A DNA stretch of 64,000 nt from Odiellus spinosus (taxonomy: Eukaryota; Arthropoda; Arachnida; Opiliones; Phalangiidae), in the NCBI GenBank assembly GCA_963920705.1, contig CAWUCO010000074.1:1797637-1861636 (forward strand). Direction: 5' to 3'. This document shows, in pieces, positions 21,569-35,399 of this stretch (the stretch's first letter is position 1; each line of letters starts with the position of its first letter). The notes beneath the pieces were generated by a model. That model worked only from the letters and a program-made list of their open reading frames with translations, was not told the DNA's origin and did no database searches. Made by a program: the position numbers and the translations under genes.

Positions 21569-21878
21569 ATTTCACACATAATTTAAACTACACTACTCTT
21601 CACGCTTTAGCCGCTAATAACTGGTATTTTCTCCGACCACCTGTTCGTCATTTGCCTTTGTAAATAAATGTTTTATAAATTTTTTTTAATAAACTTCAAA
21701 AGAGTGAATTTTTTTTTTTTTAAATTACTGAAGCCTATAAATCTAGGTTATATATATTCTTAAGAAAGAAGAATCGTACATTAACTTTCAAGTTTTGAAT
21801 ATTTATTAAAATAATAATATGCCTGCTAAATAAACTACAAACTTACTTAAATTAAAAATTTAATCAGTAAAATTATCT

Positions 21879-22028
21879 AACTAACCGGAAGAGCTAAAGT
21901 CTAAATCTAACTAATCGGAAGAGCTAAAGTCTAAATCTAACTAATCGGAAGAGCTAAAGTCTAAATCTAACTAATCGGAAGAGCTAAAGTCTAAATCTAA
22001 CTAATCGGAAGAGCTAAAGTCTAAATCT
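21879..22028. repeat. Tandem repeat, 30-bp unit, five copies
   Basis: Unit TAACTAATCGGAAGAGCTAAAG plus TCTAAATC, repeated five times at a 30-bp period with one substitution (CCGG in the first copy). Confidence 0.95.
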
Positions 22029-23443
22029 AATCAAGTGGGTATTTGTGCTGTCTTATCCTCAAGCTAAAAAGAATTAACATGTTTTCATGGAAAAAGAATC
22101 TTGAGTTTTTACATTTCCCACTTAATTTGGTAAGATATAGCTGAAGAGCAGCATCCACTAGTGCTGAACTCGCAAGGTGACACGAACTATATTCAGTTTT
22201 GCAACCTGCTGATGTTCCTAGGAGAGAGCTTTTTGTAGTATTATTACCCCTACAAAAATTTAAAATTCCAAATAGTGGCTAGAGGCCAAAATTGCGATAA
22301 AACACCAATAGAGTCCAGCACATTCTCTCATTTAGGGGCGAGGGGAAAAAACTTTACGGCGCAGGAAATCGCAGATAGTCCCTTCAAGGAATAGAAGTCT
22401 TATTCCCCTTATTTTTAATGTCTTTTAGTTTTATAGGGAATAAATTAAAATAATTATCTACTTTCTTAAATAATAATGAGATTTTCTCCTTCGAGATGTT
22501 TGAATGCCCTTCCATATTGAAGCGTCTTTAACCGTTTTCCTTTTCAAACTTCTTTTATTTTTCGAAGCAGTATTTGTTCTTCCAATTCGAACAATACAAA
22601 ATCATCACATGAAAAATACTCAATAAACTTATCACCCAAAATATTAAGGACTCCTATCAAGATTAGAATTTTCATCTAAAAATAATTCTACGATCACCAG
22701 ACTCGAACTGTCTGCTCTAGTCAAAAGTGAAGAGGAAGGGAAAATGCAAGAGGGCGACACCAGGTGTACAAAATTTTAATCCAAATATTGTTTGCCTGGA
22801 ATTCCAAACTGGTGGAACCCTGTTGCATCGGATTAAATAAATTGAATAGTGAATAATATTAATGGAAATTACGCCTACGATAAAATAAAAAATATTGTAA
22901 CCGAGGGTGGTAGGCTTCTTCGAGAGTGGGAATTGAATAGAAAGGAAATAAAAGCGGTTACAGTGTACTCGTGAGAATTTTTTTAATACATTTTCAGATA
23001 ATTCAATGCTAAAACAAATGTTCAGAGTACGAAATAATTCCGCCATACACGAACCATTATTATTTTTAGATTGACAAAAGGATTTGGGCTTAATTTTGTT
23101 ACGTTTGCAACAGGTGTCCTGCTGGAAGGTCGTTTCACCAAATGGGTGGCGCTCCTTCCATACAAACCTCTGGAATATTCCAGCTGGACTCACTGTTGCA
23201 AAGTGAAAGTTCCACCCCCTTTTTCTTTGCATAAAATGAGATCTCAATAAGATAGGAAAATAGATTGATGATAGATTTCAAGACAGATTTAAAATAGATT
23301 TTCAAGATAAAAATAAAAGACCGAGTAAACTATTAGAATAAAGTTGTAACTTTTTAATTAAGAAAATATTCATCCCGTCACTCGGAGGAAAGGAGATCAA
23401 CGTTAATTATAACACAAGGGTAATATTTTATTATAATATATAA
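22029..23443. other. Unassigned stretch with one untrusted minus-strand ORF
   Basis: A 176-codon minus frame (22717-23247) exists but shows no domain, has unusual composition and may be chance. Within it, a G/C-richer segment around 23105-23225 looks like part of a dispersed repeat. Nothing else is supported. Confidence 0.35.
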
Positions 23444-23689
23444 ACAAGTTGGGAAACCAAAATATTACCTCCCCGACAACCACGTGATGTTAACTAACCT
23501 AACCTTACCTAAAATATTAAAATTTATGGCATTTGTGGAAGACGAAGATTGAAAGCAAAAAGAAATAATATCTCAATTAAACACCAAATATATTAAACCA
23601 ATAATTCAGATCAGAAATATACTTCTTATCAAGATAAATTTGAATGCAAAAGAATCAAACTTAATTCAAAATAAAATTTTGAGAACCAG

Positions 23690-24588
23690 AGTCGGAAAAA
23701 AATTTTGCTGAATAATGAATTAATTTTAATATAAATGCGTATCGAGTAAAATAAGCAAGGTCAAGGTTCTTCTTTTAAAACCATATAATAATTTTGAAGG
23801 CTCTAGAGTATTTGCAGACCAAGTAACGCCAATAGGCAAAATATTATATCACATTGAACCTATATGCATTTCTTCAGTATACCAACAAAACCCTAAATAA
23901 TTCTCTACTTAAAACCAAACCTAACTAGAGAAAAAAAGGAAAATAAATAAGATATAACCACATAGATTTCAAGATAAATAATCCAGTCCATAATTCAGTA
24001 TTAAAACAAAAAAATCAGAATTAAGACAACTGAAATTAGCAATCTTTGGTAATATGTAAAATAGCCCTTACACGAACAATTTAAGTAAAGCAAATTATCA
24101 AATAAACGCCAAATAAGTCAATTAATTAAAATTAAAAATATTAATCTTACCACTACCAAATAGCGGGCAGAAAACACAGACATCAAGATAACATTAGCAA
24201 AATAAATTTTCAACACCGGTAATCCTGAGAACTAGATTCTACAAAATCTTCTGGAATAATAAATTTATTTTAATCTAAAAAATATAAAATCTTAAAAAAA
24301 ATATCTATACAAATAACATATTGATAAACCAATTAAAATTAGATGCGAAAAACATTTAATCTCGATATGAGATTAAATACACAAGGTCAAGGTTCTTCTT
24401 TTAAAACCATATCAGAATTTTGACGGTTGTAGAGTATTTGTAGACCAAGTAACGTGAAAAGGCAAAATGTTATATCAAATTGAACCTATACATGGCTTCA
24501 GTATACAACACAAGTTGTGAAACAAACGTTATTTTACGTGACTACACACTAGCTAAAACGTCACCGAAAATAAACGACAGTAGGCATT
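23690..24588 (-). repeat. 900-bp internal block of copy C, also present at 25958-26852
   Basis: The text from TTGCTGAATAATGAATTAATTTTAATATAAATGCG to the ACGACAGTAGGCATTAA segment occurs twice in direct orientation within copy C with very few differences. Only one version exists in copy B (about 31440-32220), so the second is a later rearrangement. Confidence 0.85.
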
Positions 24589-25739
24589 AAAAAGCATAGT
24601 TCTACTATACTTAATTGGGATAAACATTAATTTCATGTGGGGAAAAGTGTGAAACTAAAACTAGCAGTCATTAAGAGATCCAATCACGTGATTCTTTTCC
24701 CCACTCGGTCTACATTTCACTATAGGATGAACCATATCATATATACCAATTAAAACACAAGAAAATTCAATGTCAATCCGGTTTAAGAATGATAGTCAAC
24801 TGTAAGTTGTGGTATAAATAACCTGGTTCGATCTGCGCATGCGTACACGCAACAATTTCGCGTGAAATACATTTGGAAACGTGCGAGGCTTATAAAATAT
24901 TAATTTGAAAACCCGTGCTAGTTATTAAAACCAATTCTTACGCCACTGTTCGAAAATTTGCCAGAAAATTACAGTATTTCCCCATACATTAAACTGATTT
25001 TCCCAAGAATATCAGAATCGCTTTGATATTTTGCACGCGTAAAGTGGTTTCGGACTTGAAATTTAGTGGGTTACACATACTCGCGTGCTGATGAACTCGA
25101 TTTTACGCAAGTCGCAAATACACATATGTTCCTTTGCTTAAATGACGTTATTATGCTTTAAAGGTGTGCAAAATTGAAGCTTAGCTTGTTTACACGCACT
25201 TATTTACTTTAGACATTCGGAGAAATTGAAAAAAAAAATTAGAACTCTAACGTTTTGGCCATTTAGATCTACCAAACATACCAGCACGCGTTCTTCGTAA
25301 ATCTATTTATATCTTTACGCTGATGACGTGAATGCACCAATTAATATCCTTAAGAGAGCGCATTAGACGCGATAGATGCAAGGAAGTCGCCTAGACATTA
25401 ATGGCGTTTTGCGCGAGAAATTGCAAATATTAATGAAGAATTTACTTCAAATCCAGCGTTTCTTGTGAATTATACCGTTGCGTATACGCGGCATTTTCGT
25501 GCGAAACAAATTCGCAAATATAGCAAACACGCGAGCAATTGAAAAAATGAAATTGAAAGCGCGTGCTAGAAACTTGTTCTTATAACAAAGTCCCAATACA
25601 TTGTTTCCAGCTTGGCTAGGAAGTAAGTTTATCCCGGTACATAAAGCTAATTCTCTCAATATTCAGCCGAAAAGAAAAAAATAATACTAGAAGTCTGTTG
25701 CAGACTTCCAGTCCCTGTACTCGGCCGGTTATTCTATTA

Positions 25740-26855
25740 AATACAAGTTTGTGGCAGGTTATTCAACATGTAGACCTCAATTATCATGTCTCCTATCCTA
25801 CGTGGTAATAGTTGGTTTGTTATTCAATGGCGAATTATTAAAGATTGGGTTTAAAGCACATTCCAGTCACGGAACTCAAGTACATGAAAATCAATGTAGG
25901 TAATGGAGAAGTTTAAGTTAGATATACGGGTACATTCGCTCCAAAAGTCAAGTGCAAAAAAAAATTTGCTGAATAATGAATTAATTTTAATATAAATGCG
26001 TATCGAGTGAAATAAGCAAGGTCAAGGTTCTTCTTTTAAAACCATATAATAATTTTGAAGGCTCTAGAGTATTTGCAGACCAAGTAACGCCAATAGGCAA
26101 AATATTATATCACATTGAACCTATATGCATTTCTTCAGTATACCAACAAAACCCTAAATAATTCTCTACTTAAAACCAAACCTAACTAGAGAAAAAAAGG
26201 AAAATAAATAAGATATAACCACATAGATTTCAAGATAAATAATCCAGTCCATAATTCAGTATTAAAACAAAAAAAATCAGAATTAAGACAACTGAAATTA
26301 GCAATCTTTGGTAATATGTAAAATAGCCCTTACACGAACAATTTAAGTAAAGCAAATTATCAAATAAACGCCAAATAAGTCAATTAATTAAAATGAAACA
26401 TATTAATCTTACCACTACCAAATAGCGGGCAGAAAACACAGACATCAAGATAACATTAGCAAAATAAATTTTCAACACCGGCAATCCTGAGAACTAGATT
26501 CTACAAAATCTTCCTGAATAATAAATTTATTTTAATCTAAAAAATATAAAATCTTAAAAAAATATCTATACAAATAACATATTGATAAACCAATTAAAAT
26601 TAGATGCGAAAAACATTTAATCTCGATATGAGATTAAATACACAAGGTCAAGGTTCTTCTTTTAAAACCATATCAGAATTTTGACGGTTGTAGAGTATTT
26701 GTAGGCCAAGTAACGTGAAAAGGCAAAATGTTATATCAAATTGAACCTATACATGGCTTTAGTGTACAACACAAGTTGTGAAACAAACGTTATTTTACGT
26801 GACTACACACTAGCTAAAACGTCACCGAAAATAAACGACGGTAGGCATTAACAAG
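25740..26855 (-). repeat. 1.1-kb rearranged duplication inside copy C
   Basis: 25743-25945 duplicates 26855-27065 (ACAAGTTTGTGGCAGGTTATTC...), and 25958-26852 duplicates 23690-24588. The junction at 25946-25957 (GTGCAAAAAAAAATTTGC) joins interior sequence directly to a 3' block. This fits unequal exchange or template switching within the element. Confidence 0.7.
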
Positions 26856-28444
26856 TTTGTGGCAGGTTATTCAACTTGTAGACCTCAATTATCATGTCTC
26901 CTATCCTACGTGGTAATAGTTGGTTTGTTATTCAATGGCGAATTATTAAAGATTGGGTTTAAAGCACATTCCAGTCACGGAACTCAAGTACATGAAAATC
27001 AAAGAAGGTAATGGAGAAGTTTAAGTTAGATATACGGGTACATTCGCTCCAAATGTCAAGTGCAAATCACCCATAAGACCTTACATTATATGAGGCTTTT
27101 ACGCAGGCCTTAAGGTTATGTACAAGTACGAAGCCCAAACACACGTGTATTAGCTCTCCTCGACACCGAGGTAAAGGAGGTATCACTCCACGGAGAGAAA
27201 CGCCAGTCGAAGCAGCTAAGAGCCGCTGTCGAATTACCATAACACTAGTGAATTGGTACGGCGAGCGAAAAGGTAACCAGCTCTTCGATCCCAGCTTTTT
27301 CTCTGACGGCCGAAATTGTATTTCACGCTTTTATATATGCGATAAACAAAATAAAAAAAAACACCTACACATTTTAATAACTGAGGCTAAGCTAAAAAAT
27401 TAAATCAATCAATTAAAATAGATAAAAAACAAGACTACTTCCATATGCGTAGAAGTTGAACTGTATTAGTTTTCCAATCCACCCTGAGTTTGCAGCAAGC
27501 CTAAGCCTACAATACCTTTATACCTATGTTTTTGGACTAAATGGTACATGGAAAATAGCTTAACGCGTGCTGCCAACTCGAGCTGGTATTGAACACACAA
27601 ATTTCACAAAATTCTTAGACAATTTCTTAAATATCTTATAAAATAACATTTAATTTTAATTTAATTTTCAGCGAAATTATTAATTAGACTAAGTTAAGTA
27701 ATTTAAGAAATTTTAATTATAGTTTAAATGAACATTTCGTTTCAATTCACTGAAAGATACCACGCCATAAGGCTACAACGCGTTAGTGTAAAAAAAGTGG
27801 TATATAAGGCGATCGAAAAACATTAATAGGTATCTGTAACTTAAAGCTGTGAAGAAAGGGGAACCCACCCCCTGTTCAATGTCTGGAGGTAGTTATTACA
27901 CCAGGCGCTCAGTGTAGCTACGAACGAAAATCTGACCCGTAGAGGGGGCGAGTTGATGATTGATGTGGACCATATTAGTGAGGGACGCCTCGCTAATATG
28001 GCCCGCTGAGATCGGAAACTGGAGGTTGAACCTTGGTGCGTTAGGATGGTCGGAGGTGATTATAACAGTGGGAGACGTCCCATTGTGTATAATCGCCTTC
28101 AACTGCCCAGCATCGAGGTTTGATGTGGATGGTGGAAGGCGATAATATGCAATGGGAGACGTCCACGGTTGCATAAAATAGCACGACACCTGAAGCTTAT
28201 CCATGTGGCAGCCTGATTATAGGAATTCCCGTTGAACGGAATTGAACGATAAGATGGCATGTTTACGTCTTGAGTCCCAAGATTTTTGCTCTACGTGCTA
28301 GGTCACGTGATATCCGGAAATAGTGTACACAGGATATCCGCTTACACCGGAAGTGACAGACACACACACAGACACGACGAACGTAAAACCTCCCCGTGAA
28401 CAAGTTCACTCGGGGAGGTAAAAATATCCCTTAAAGGGATCTTC

Positions 28445-28822
28445 TCCCAATTCCTCCGAGGCTCCGAAAGGTAAATAAGTAAACCTGAGGGAAAATAGAT
28501 TAGAAAATAAGAAAACCTTCAAATATTTTCCCCGGCTACACGTTTTATACAAAATAAGAGATTAGATTCTTAAAATCAAAGCTATGGCTAGATGCTTTTT
28601 TCTACATTACGTAAGCTGCGTTTGGACACGCGTGCCGAGGATAACGCCCGATGAAATATATCATAGGTTGTATCCTGCTTGACGCTGAATTCAGCCAGTA
28701 CTGTCCGAATGCTTCTGATCTTCGTCTTCTTCCCTATGAACAACCCGCTCAATATAAAAAGGTTAAGTTAGGTTAGATAACGTGGTTGTCGGGGAGGTAC
28801 TATTTTAGTTTCCCCAATTTGT
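28445..28822 (+). mobile_element. 3'-terminal fragment of the hairpin-ended family (spacer of the inverted repeat)
   Basis: The right end (GGTTAAGTTAGG, CGTGGTTGTCGGGGAGGT, TATTTTAGTTTCCCC) is a family 3' terminus in plus orientation, with a CTTCGTCTTC motif 80-100 bp upstream as in copies A and C. No matching 5' hairpin precedes it, so it is a truncated copy. It lies between the facing 5' ends of C and B. Confidence 0.65.
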
Positions 28823-28835
28823 ATTAAATTACAAG

Positions 28836-31800
28836 TTTTTACCTCCCCGAGTGAACTTGTTCACGGGGAGGTTTTACGTTCGTCGTGTCTGTCACTTCCG
28901 GTGTAAGCGGATATCCTGTGTAACCGGATATCACGTGACCTAGCACGTTCAATTCCGTTCAACGGGAATTCCACATGGATAAGCTTCAGGTGTCGTGCGA
29001 TTTTATGCAACCGTGGACGTCTCCCATTGCACATCCACATCAAACCTCGATGCTGGGCAGTTTATACACAATGGGACGTCTCCCACTGTTATAATCACCT
29101 CCGACCATCCTAACGCACCAAGGTCCAACCTCCAGTTTCCGAACTCAGCGGGCCATATTAGCGAGGCGTCCTTCACTAATATGGTCCACATCAACCATCA
29201 ACTCGCCCCCTCTACGGGTCAGATTTTCGTTCGTAGCTACACTGAGCGCCTGGTGTAATAACTACCTCCAGACATTGAACAGGGGGTGGGTTCCCCTTTC
29301 CTCACAGCTTTAAGTTACAGATACCTAATAATGTTTTTCGATCGCCTTATATACCACTTTTTTTACACTAACGCGTTGTAGCCTTATGGCGTGGTATCTT
29401 TCAGTGAATTGAAACGAAATGTTCATTTAAACTATAATTAAAATTTCTTAAATTACTTAACTTAGTCTAATTAATAATTTCGCTGAAAATTAAATTAAAA
29501 TTAAATGTTATTTTATAAGATATTTAAGAAATTGTCTAAGAATTTTGTGAAATTTGTGTGTTCAATACCAGCTTGAGTTGGCAGCACGCGTTAAGCTATT
29601 TTCCATGTACCATTTAGTCCAAAAACATAGGTATAAAGGTATTGTAGGCTTAGGCTTGCTGCAAACTCAGGGTGGATTGGAAAACTAATACAGTTCAACT
29701 TCTACGCATATGGAAGTAGTCTTGTTTTTTATCTATTTTAATTGATTGATTTAATTTTTTAGCTTAGCCTCAGTTATTAAAATGTGTAGGTGTTTTTTTT
29801 TATTTTGTTTATCGCATATATAAAGCGTGAAATACTATTTCGGCCGTCAGAGAAAAAGCTGGGATCGAAGAGCTGGTTACCTTTTCGCTCGCCGTACCAA
29901 TTCACTAGTGTGATGGTAATTCGACAGCGGCTCTTAGCTGCTTCGACTGGCGTTTCTCTCCGTGGAGTGATACCTCCTTTACCTCGGTGTCGAGGAGAGC
30001 TAATACACGTGTGTTTGGGCTTCGTACTTGTACATAACCTTAAGGCCTGCGTAAAAGCCTCATATAATGTAAGGTCTTATGGGTGATTTGCACTTGACTT
30101 TTGGAGCGAATGTACCCGTATATCTAACTTAAACTTCTCCATTACCTACTTTGATTTTCATGTATTTGAGTTCCGTGACTGGAATGTGCTTTAAACCCAA
30201 TCTTTAATAATTCGCCATTGAATAACAAACCAACTATTACCACGTAGGATAGGAGACATGATAATTGAGGTCTACATGTTGAATAACCTGCCACAAACTT
30301 GTATTTAATAGAATAACCGGCCGAGTACAGGGACTGGAAGTCTGCAACAGACTTCTAGTATTATTTTTTTCTTTTCGGCTGAATATTGAGAGAATTAGCT
30401 TTATGTACCGGGATAAACTTACTTCCTAGCCAAGCTGGAAACAATGTATTGGGACTTTGTTATAAGAACAAGTTTCTAGCACGCGCTTTCAATTTCATTT
30501 TTTCAATTGCTCGCGTGTTTGCTATATTTGCGAATTTGTTTCGCACGAAAATGCCGCGTATACGCAAGGGTATAATTCACAAGAAACGCTGGATTTGAAG
30601 TAAATTCTTCATTAATATTTGCAATTTCTCGCGCAAAACGCCATTAATGTCTAGGCGACTTCCTTGCATCTATCGCGTCTAATGCGCTCTCTTAAGGATA
30701 TTAATTGGTGCATTCACGTCATCAGCGTAAAGATATAAATAGATTTACGAAAAACGCGTGCTGGTATGTTTGGTAGATCTAAATGGCCAAAACGTTAGTT
30801 CTAATTTTTTTTTTTTTCAATTTCTCCGAATGTCTAAAGTAAATAAGTGCGTGTAAACAAGCTAAGCTTCAATTTTGCACACCTTTAAAGCATAATAACG
30901 TCATTTAAGCAAAGGAACATATGTGTATTTGTGACTTGCGTAAAATCGAGTTCATCAGCACGCGAGTATGTGTAGCCCACTAAATTTCAAGTCCGAAACC
31001 ACTTTACGCGTGCAAAATATCAAAGCGATTCTGATATTCTTGGGAAAATCAGTTTAATGTATGGGGAAATACTGTAATTTTCTGGCAAATTTTCGAACAG
31101 TGGCGTAAGAATTGGTTTTAATAACTAGCACGGGTTTTCAAATTAATATTTTATAAGCCTCGCACCTTTCCAAATGTATTTCACGCGAAATTGTTGCGTG
31201 TACGCATGCGCAGATCGAACCAGGTTATTTATACCACAATTTACAGTTGACTATCATTCTTAAACCGGATTGACATTGAATTTTCTTGTGTTTTAATTGG
31301 TATATATGATATGGTTCACCCTATAGTGAAATGTAGACCGAGTGGGGAAAAGAATCACGTGATTGGATCTCTAAATGACTGCTAGTTTTAGTTTCACACT
31401 TTTCCCCACATGAAATTAATGTTTATCCCAATTAAGTATAGTAGAACTATGCTTTTTAATGCCTACTGTCGTTTATTTTCGGTGACGTTTTAGCTAGTGT
31501 GTAGTCACGTAAAATAACGTTTGTTTCACAACTTGTGTTGTATACTGAAGCCATGTATAGGTTCAATTTGATATAAAATTTTGCCTTTTCACGTTACTTG
31601 GTCTACAAATACTCTACAACCGTCAAAATTCTGATATGGTTTTAAAAGAAGAACCTTGACCTTGTGTATTTAATCTCATATCGAGATTAAATGTTTTTCG
31701 CATCTAATTTTAATTGGTTTATCAATATGTTATTTGTATAGATATTTTTTTTTAAGATTTTATATTTTTTAGATTAAAATAAATTTATTATTCCAGAAGA

Positions 31801-32339
31801 TTTTGTAGAATCTATTTCTCAGGATTACCGGTGTTGAAAATTTATTTTGCTAATGTTATCTTGATGTCTGTGTTTTCTGCCCGCTATTTGGTAGTGGTAA
31901 GATTAATATTTTTAATTTTAATTAATTGACTTATTTGGCGTTTATTTGATAAATTGCTTTACTTAAATTGTTCGTGTAAGGGCTATTTTACATATTACCA
32001 AAGATTGCTAATTTCAGTTGTCTTAATTCTGATTTTTTTGTTTTAATACTGAATTATGGACTGGATTATTTATCTTGAAATCTATGTGGTTATATCTTAT
32101 TTTCCTTTTTTTCTCTAGTTAGGTTTGGTTTTAAGTAGAGAATTATTTAGGGTTGTGTTGGTATACTGAAGAAATGCATATAGGTTCAATGTGATATAAT
32201 ATTTTGCCTATTTCGCTGTTTCTTCTACTCATCCAATACTCTACATTTCTTTTCATCTTTTATTTTAGGTAGGGTTAGGTTAGGTTAGATTACCTTAACG
32301 TCGGGGTCGGGGAGGTTATATTTTGGTTTCCAAACTTGT
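28836..32339 (+). mobile_element. Hairpin-ended repeat family, copy B (about 3.5 kb)
   Basis: 5' hairpin at 28841-28872 (stem ACCTCCCCG / CGGGGAGGT with inner GTGAAC/GTTCAC). 3' end at 32265-32339 (TAGGGTTAGGTTAGGTTAG, GTCGGGGTCGGGGAGGT, then TATTTTGGTTTCCAAACTTGT). Mirror image of copy C. Contains a GTGGGGAAAAG...CTTTTCCCCAC inverted pair (31342-31410) shared with A and C. Open frames at 28995-29258, 29790-30086 and 30386-30598 mirror those in C but lack recognisable domains and are broken in copy A. I take the element as non-autonomous. Confidence 0.82.
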
Positions 32340-34100
32340 TTTTCCATTGTTGTGTGAATTTAGATTCAAATGATTATGGCTTCAGTTACCATAGGCCTAA
32401 AATTCCCATCCTATCGCGTACAATTAAACATTTTTTAAATGGGTTATTAATAACCTAGTAGTGAAATAAAAATATTTAAATTTTGAATCTCACCTCAAAT
32501 GAAATGGTTGGATAGCAACAAATCGTAAAAATCGGAGGTGACTAAGGCGACGGGGACTTTATAGTAACTTCTGGTTGGGTGGCGGGGACCTTAGATTGAG
32601 TGGCTTCAGCGGGGGTAACGTATGGGAATATTTCTTAGCCTCCGCTCTGTTTTGCTCTTATTAAGCCTAGCGGGTTCTTTCGTGGGAGCGGTCGTATCCT
32701 CAAGAAATACTTTTGGTGTACATTTGCCAACCTGCCACGACACTGCTTGAACCACTCACTTCAACTCCAGTAACATAAACCCTTACTGGTCCACATCCCG
32801 ACGTCTTTTAAGGCAACGTCCTGCTTAGTCGTTTGACCTGTTCCCTTGTGCAGATTAGATTCGCCTGGAAACTTTTTTTTTGCCCGGGTTGATCAGTTGC
32901 GGTATCAACGCTCGTCCTGGGGATAAATTTTATGAAAATTAAAAATAGCTGCGAGTTAATTGCTATTTATAAAAACATTTGCTGTACTTTCTCATCAATG
33001 GTGATGAGCCATCCTAATACGGTACTCGATAAACCTATTATAATGATTTCTTCGAATGATGATTGTTGGAATTGAAAGTCAGCGTTAGCCCCTCTCACTC
33101 CACATTCTAGCCCGCTTATTTGCTTGAGCTAGAGGCTTTTTTAATGACAAGTTCCATGCTGGATAAAGTTTTATTCTTCTAAACTTGATGCATAAATGTT
33201 CGTTGAAACGTTTCTGCTACTCAATAAAGTGATTATTTCCTAGACTAAGAACTTTGTGAAGCCTTAGCTCGCATCCAAGGCTACAATGTAATATAAAGTC
33301 GCGTCGTTTAAAATAAAAATGTTGGCTACTCTAGGCTTAGAAAGTTAAAAAAACTTTTATTACCTGTCGTACGCGTGATTTGAAATATCCATTTCTATAT
33401 ATTCCATACTATTTTCCGGTAGTTATTCTAAAAATAAAAATTTTAATACATTTTTAGAAAAACATATTTTTAAATTAAAATTATTAGTTATAATTGAGAA
33501 AATATAGTTGAAATTAAACTTTAATACAGAAAAATAACGTGGTATTATATGAAAACTTTATCAAAAATAGATTTCTTCTCGCGTTCCTTTCATTTTTGCA
33601 CAAGCGAAAAAGGTCGACCTCTTCATTTTTTTAACCATCTAAACGTCAGTCACCCATTGATTGTTACTCAAAAATATTTTTAAGTCTAGGTAGTCCCCTA
33701 TATGTCTCTCCTATTTATAATTCGTTACGTAAAAACTTCCCCTAATTATAAAAGGATTTTAGGATTTTTAAATCAAAATTTATGGTTAGTTCTAAGAGAT
33801 GTATTTTTAGCTTAAAAATTACCATAATAATTATGTATTCATACTCCTAGTCTAAAGCTATGAACTGAGCCAATGCTTCTAACTCTACACTTATCAGCTC
33901 CAATGCTTACTTTCAATTGCACAGACATATAATATTATAGATTTCTTATCTCGTACCATAAATTGTATTTTATACATTTTAAATACCATAAATTAATCTA
34001 CAAGAAAATATTGTACCAGAGGCTCAAAATAATATAAAATAGCTAAAATTTCTTTAGATAACCCTGAAACACTATTAAGAAAAAATCTCTACGTCATTAG
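32340..34100. other. Unassigned AT-rich stretch
   Basis: No coding region, RNA gene or clear repeat recognised. 32560-32910 is less AT-rich but has no open frame worth calling. Confidence 0.4.
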
Positions 34101-34700
34101 AGTACATTTTTGCCTTTTGGAATAAAAATACTTCATAATGTAATTTTTTTTTTTTTTTCAAAGCGTCATTTTTCGACTTTGGGAGTAAATAGCAGGGTCA
34201 ATTTATATATCAAAAGTCAGCTTAATTAAGCACCTATAAAATAAATAATCGAAGTTGTTCGTCTGGAGATTTGTCCTTTGGAATAAAAATGTTTGATTAA
34301 GTTTTTTCCCCAAAGCTTAATTTTTCGTAAAAATCGAAAAATGCGAATATAGTGTCTAAGAAACCAACTAGCAGAGTCTATTCTTATATCAAAAGAAGGT
34401 TATTTAAGCACCTACAGGGTTGCCACGGTCTTTTCAGATTCAAATTCCCTGACTTTTCCAGGTTTTTTCCTGACCTTTTGCAACGATTTTCCCTGACCGT
34501 TTCAGCTAATACTACACAATTTTTAACCTTTTATATTATTTTGTAATTGCATTCCCCAGACTTTTTGCACGCATATCATTGTTCTAATCTATACAACTGA
34601 CACGGTCAGCTTCAAATCATTTCCGCAGATAATGATTGTAATTTCCTGGCTTCTACAAAGATCTTTTTTGGTTATTTTCAAATTCCCTGACATTTGGCAG
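34100..34700 (+). repeat. Diverged tandem pair and a dispersed 'ttccctgacttttcc' repeat
   Basis: Two related segments (about 34106-34235 and 34268-34420) share CTTTGGAATAAAAAT, a CAAAGC...TTTTTCG core and TATATCAAAAG...AAGCACCTA. The second runs into GGGTTGCCACGGTCTTT and several ATTCCCTGAC/TTTTCC motifs (34432-34695), a type of dispersed repeat. The 64-codon frame here is not a gene. Confidence 0.5.
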
Positions 34701-34754
34701 CCCTGACCTATTTCAATATGATCTAAAGTAAAAACTCAGAGTTGTTCCTCGGGC

Positions 34755-34770
34755 GGGGGGGGGGGGGGTT
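34755..34770. repeat. Poly-G tract
   Basis: About 16 consecutive G with one C near the start; possible G-quadruplex or assembly-sensitive homopolymer. Confidence 0.8.
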
Positions 34771-35399
34771 GATCCCCGAATCTGACCCCCAAATTACCCG
34801 TAATTAAAAATTAACGAATAAAGATATTCGGATTATACGCTACAAATACTCTATACATGATAAATTTCATGAAATTATCTTAAATACCCAAAGGTATGAC
34901 TCAAATTTATGTTTAGGGGTACGAAAACGAACTTTCGCAGAGGTCGAAAACGTGGGGTACTTTCAAAATGCTATAATTCCTCAACCAATAAATATTTATC
35001 GCTCAAAACAAACCATTGTCCATTATTTGGCCACAATTTGGTGTGTCTAAAATTTAATGATGATCAGTCGAACCATGGTTGCCTATCAGTCTTGTATTGA
35101 TCCATACGTTAATTTAAACTTATATATAGTCTTAACTTTTTCACGAGTTCTGACGAGCGACTGTTGTTAACTTTTTCAACTGGTTTTTAGATAAGGGCAA
35201 AAGGTTGGTTCACGCACCGTGACGGTATGTACCAATACTGTATTAAATGTTGGATTAGGTTGTAACGGATTCGGGGGAGATTTTAATCCTTGCCGGAACG
35301 CCTATGGCCTAGCGTTATTTTAACAAAGACGAGTGGGACTTACCGGCGCGGCTAAAGAAAAGCCAACTATTCCATTAACGTTCAATCAGTGAGTGCCAA

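Larger units (their letters stand above)
23444..28424 (-). mobile_element. Hairpin-ended repeat family, copy C (inverted)
   Basis: Minus-oriented copy. Its 5' hairpin is at 28388-28419 (ACCTCCCCG...CGGGGAGGT) and its 3' end at 23444-23520 (ACAAGTTGGGAAACC, then ACCTCCCCGACAACCACG and CCTAACC tracts). It is nearly identical to copy B over most of its length, with isolated substitutions, and faces it head to head. Compared with B it carries an extra segment of about 1.1 kb (roughly 25740-26855) made of repeats of its own interior. It also contains a conserved 70-codon frame (25447-25659) that is probably not a gene. Confidence 0.8.

Noticed and set aside
22717..23247. 176-aa minus-strand ORF
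   Set aside because: No recognisable motif and unusual composition; retained only as a note on an unassigned stretch.
25447..25659. Conserved 70-aa ORF, nearly identical at 30386-30598
   Set aside because: Identity reflects recent duplication of copies C and B; the frame is broken in copy A and absent from D, and no domain is visible.
27896..29258. Mirror-image ORFs of about 90-100 aa near the family 5' ends
   Set aside because: The region is conserved as DNA; frames differ between copies A, B, C and D.
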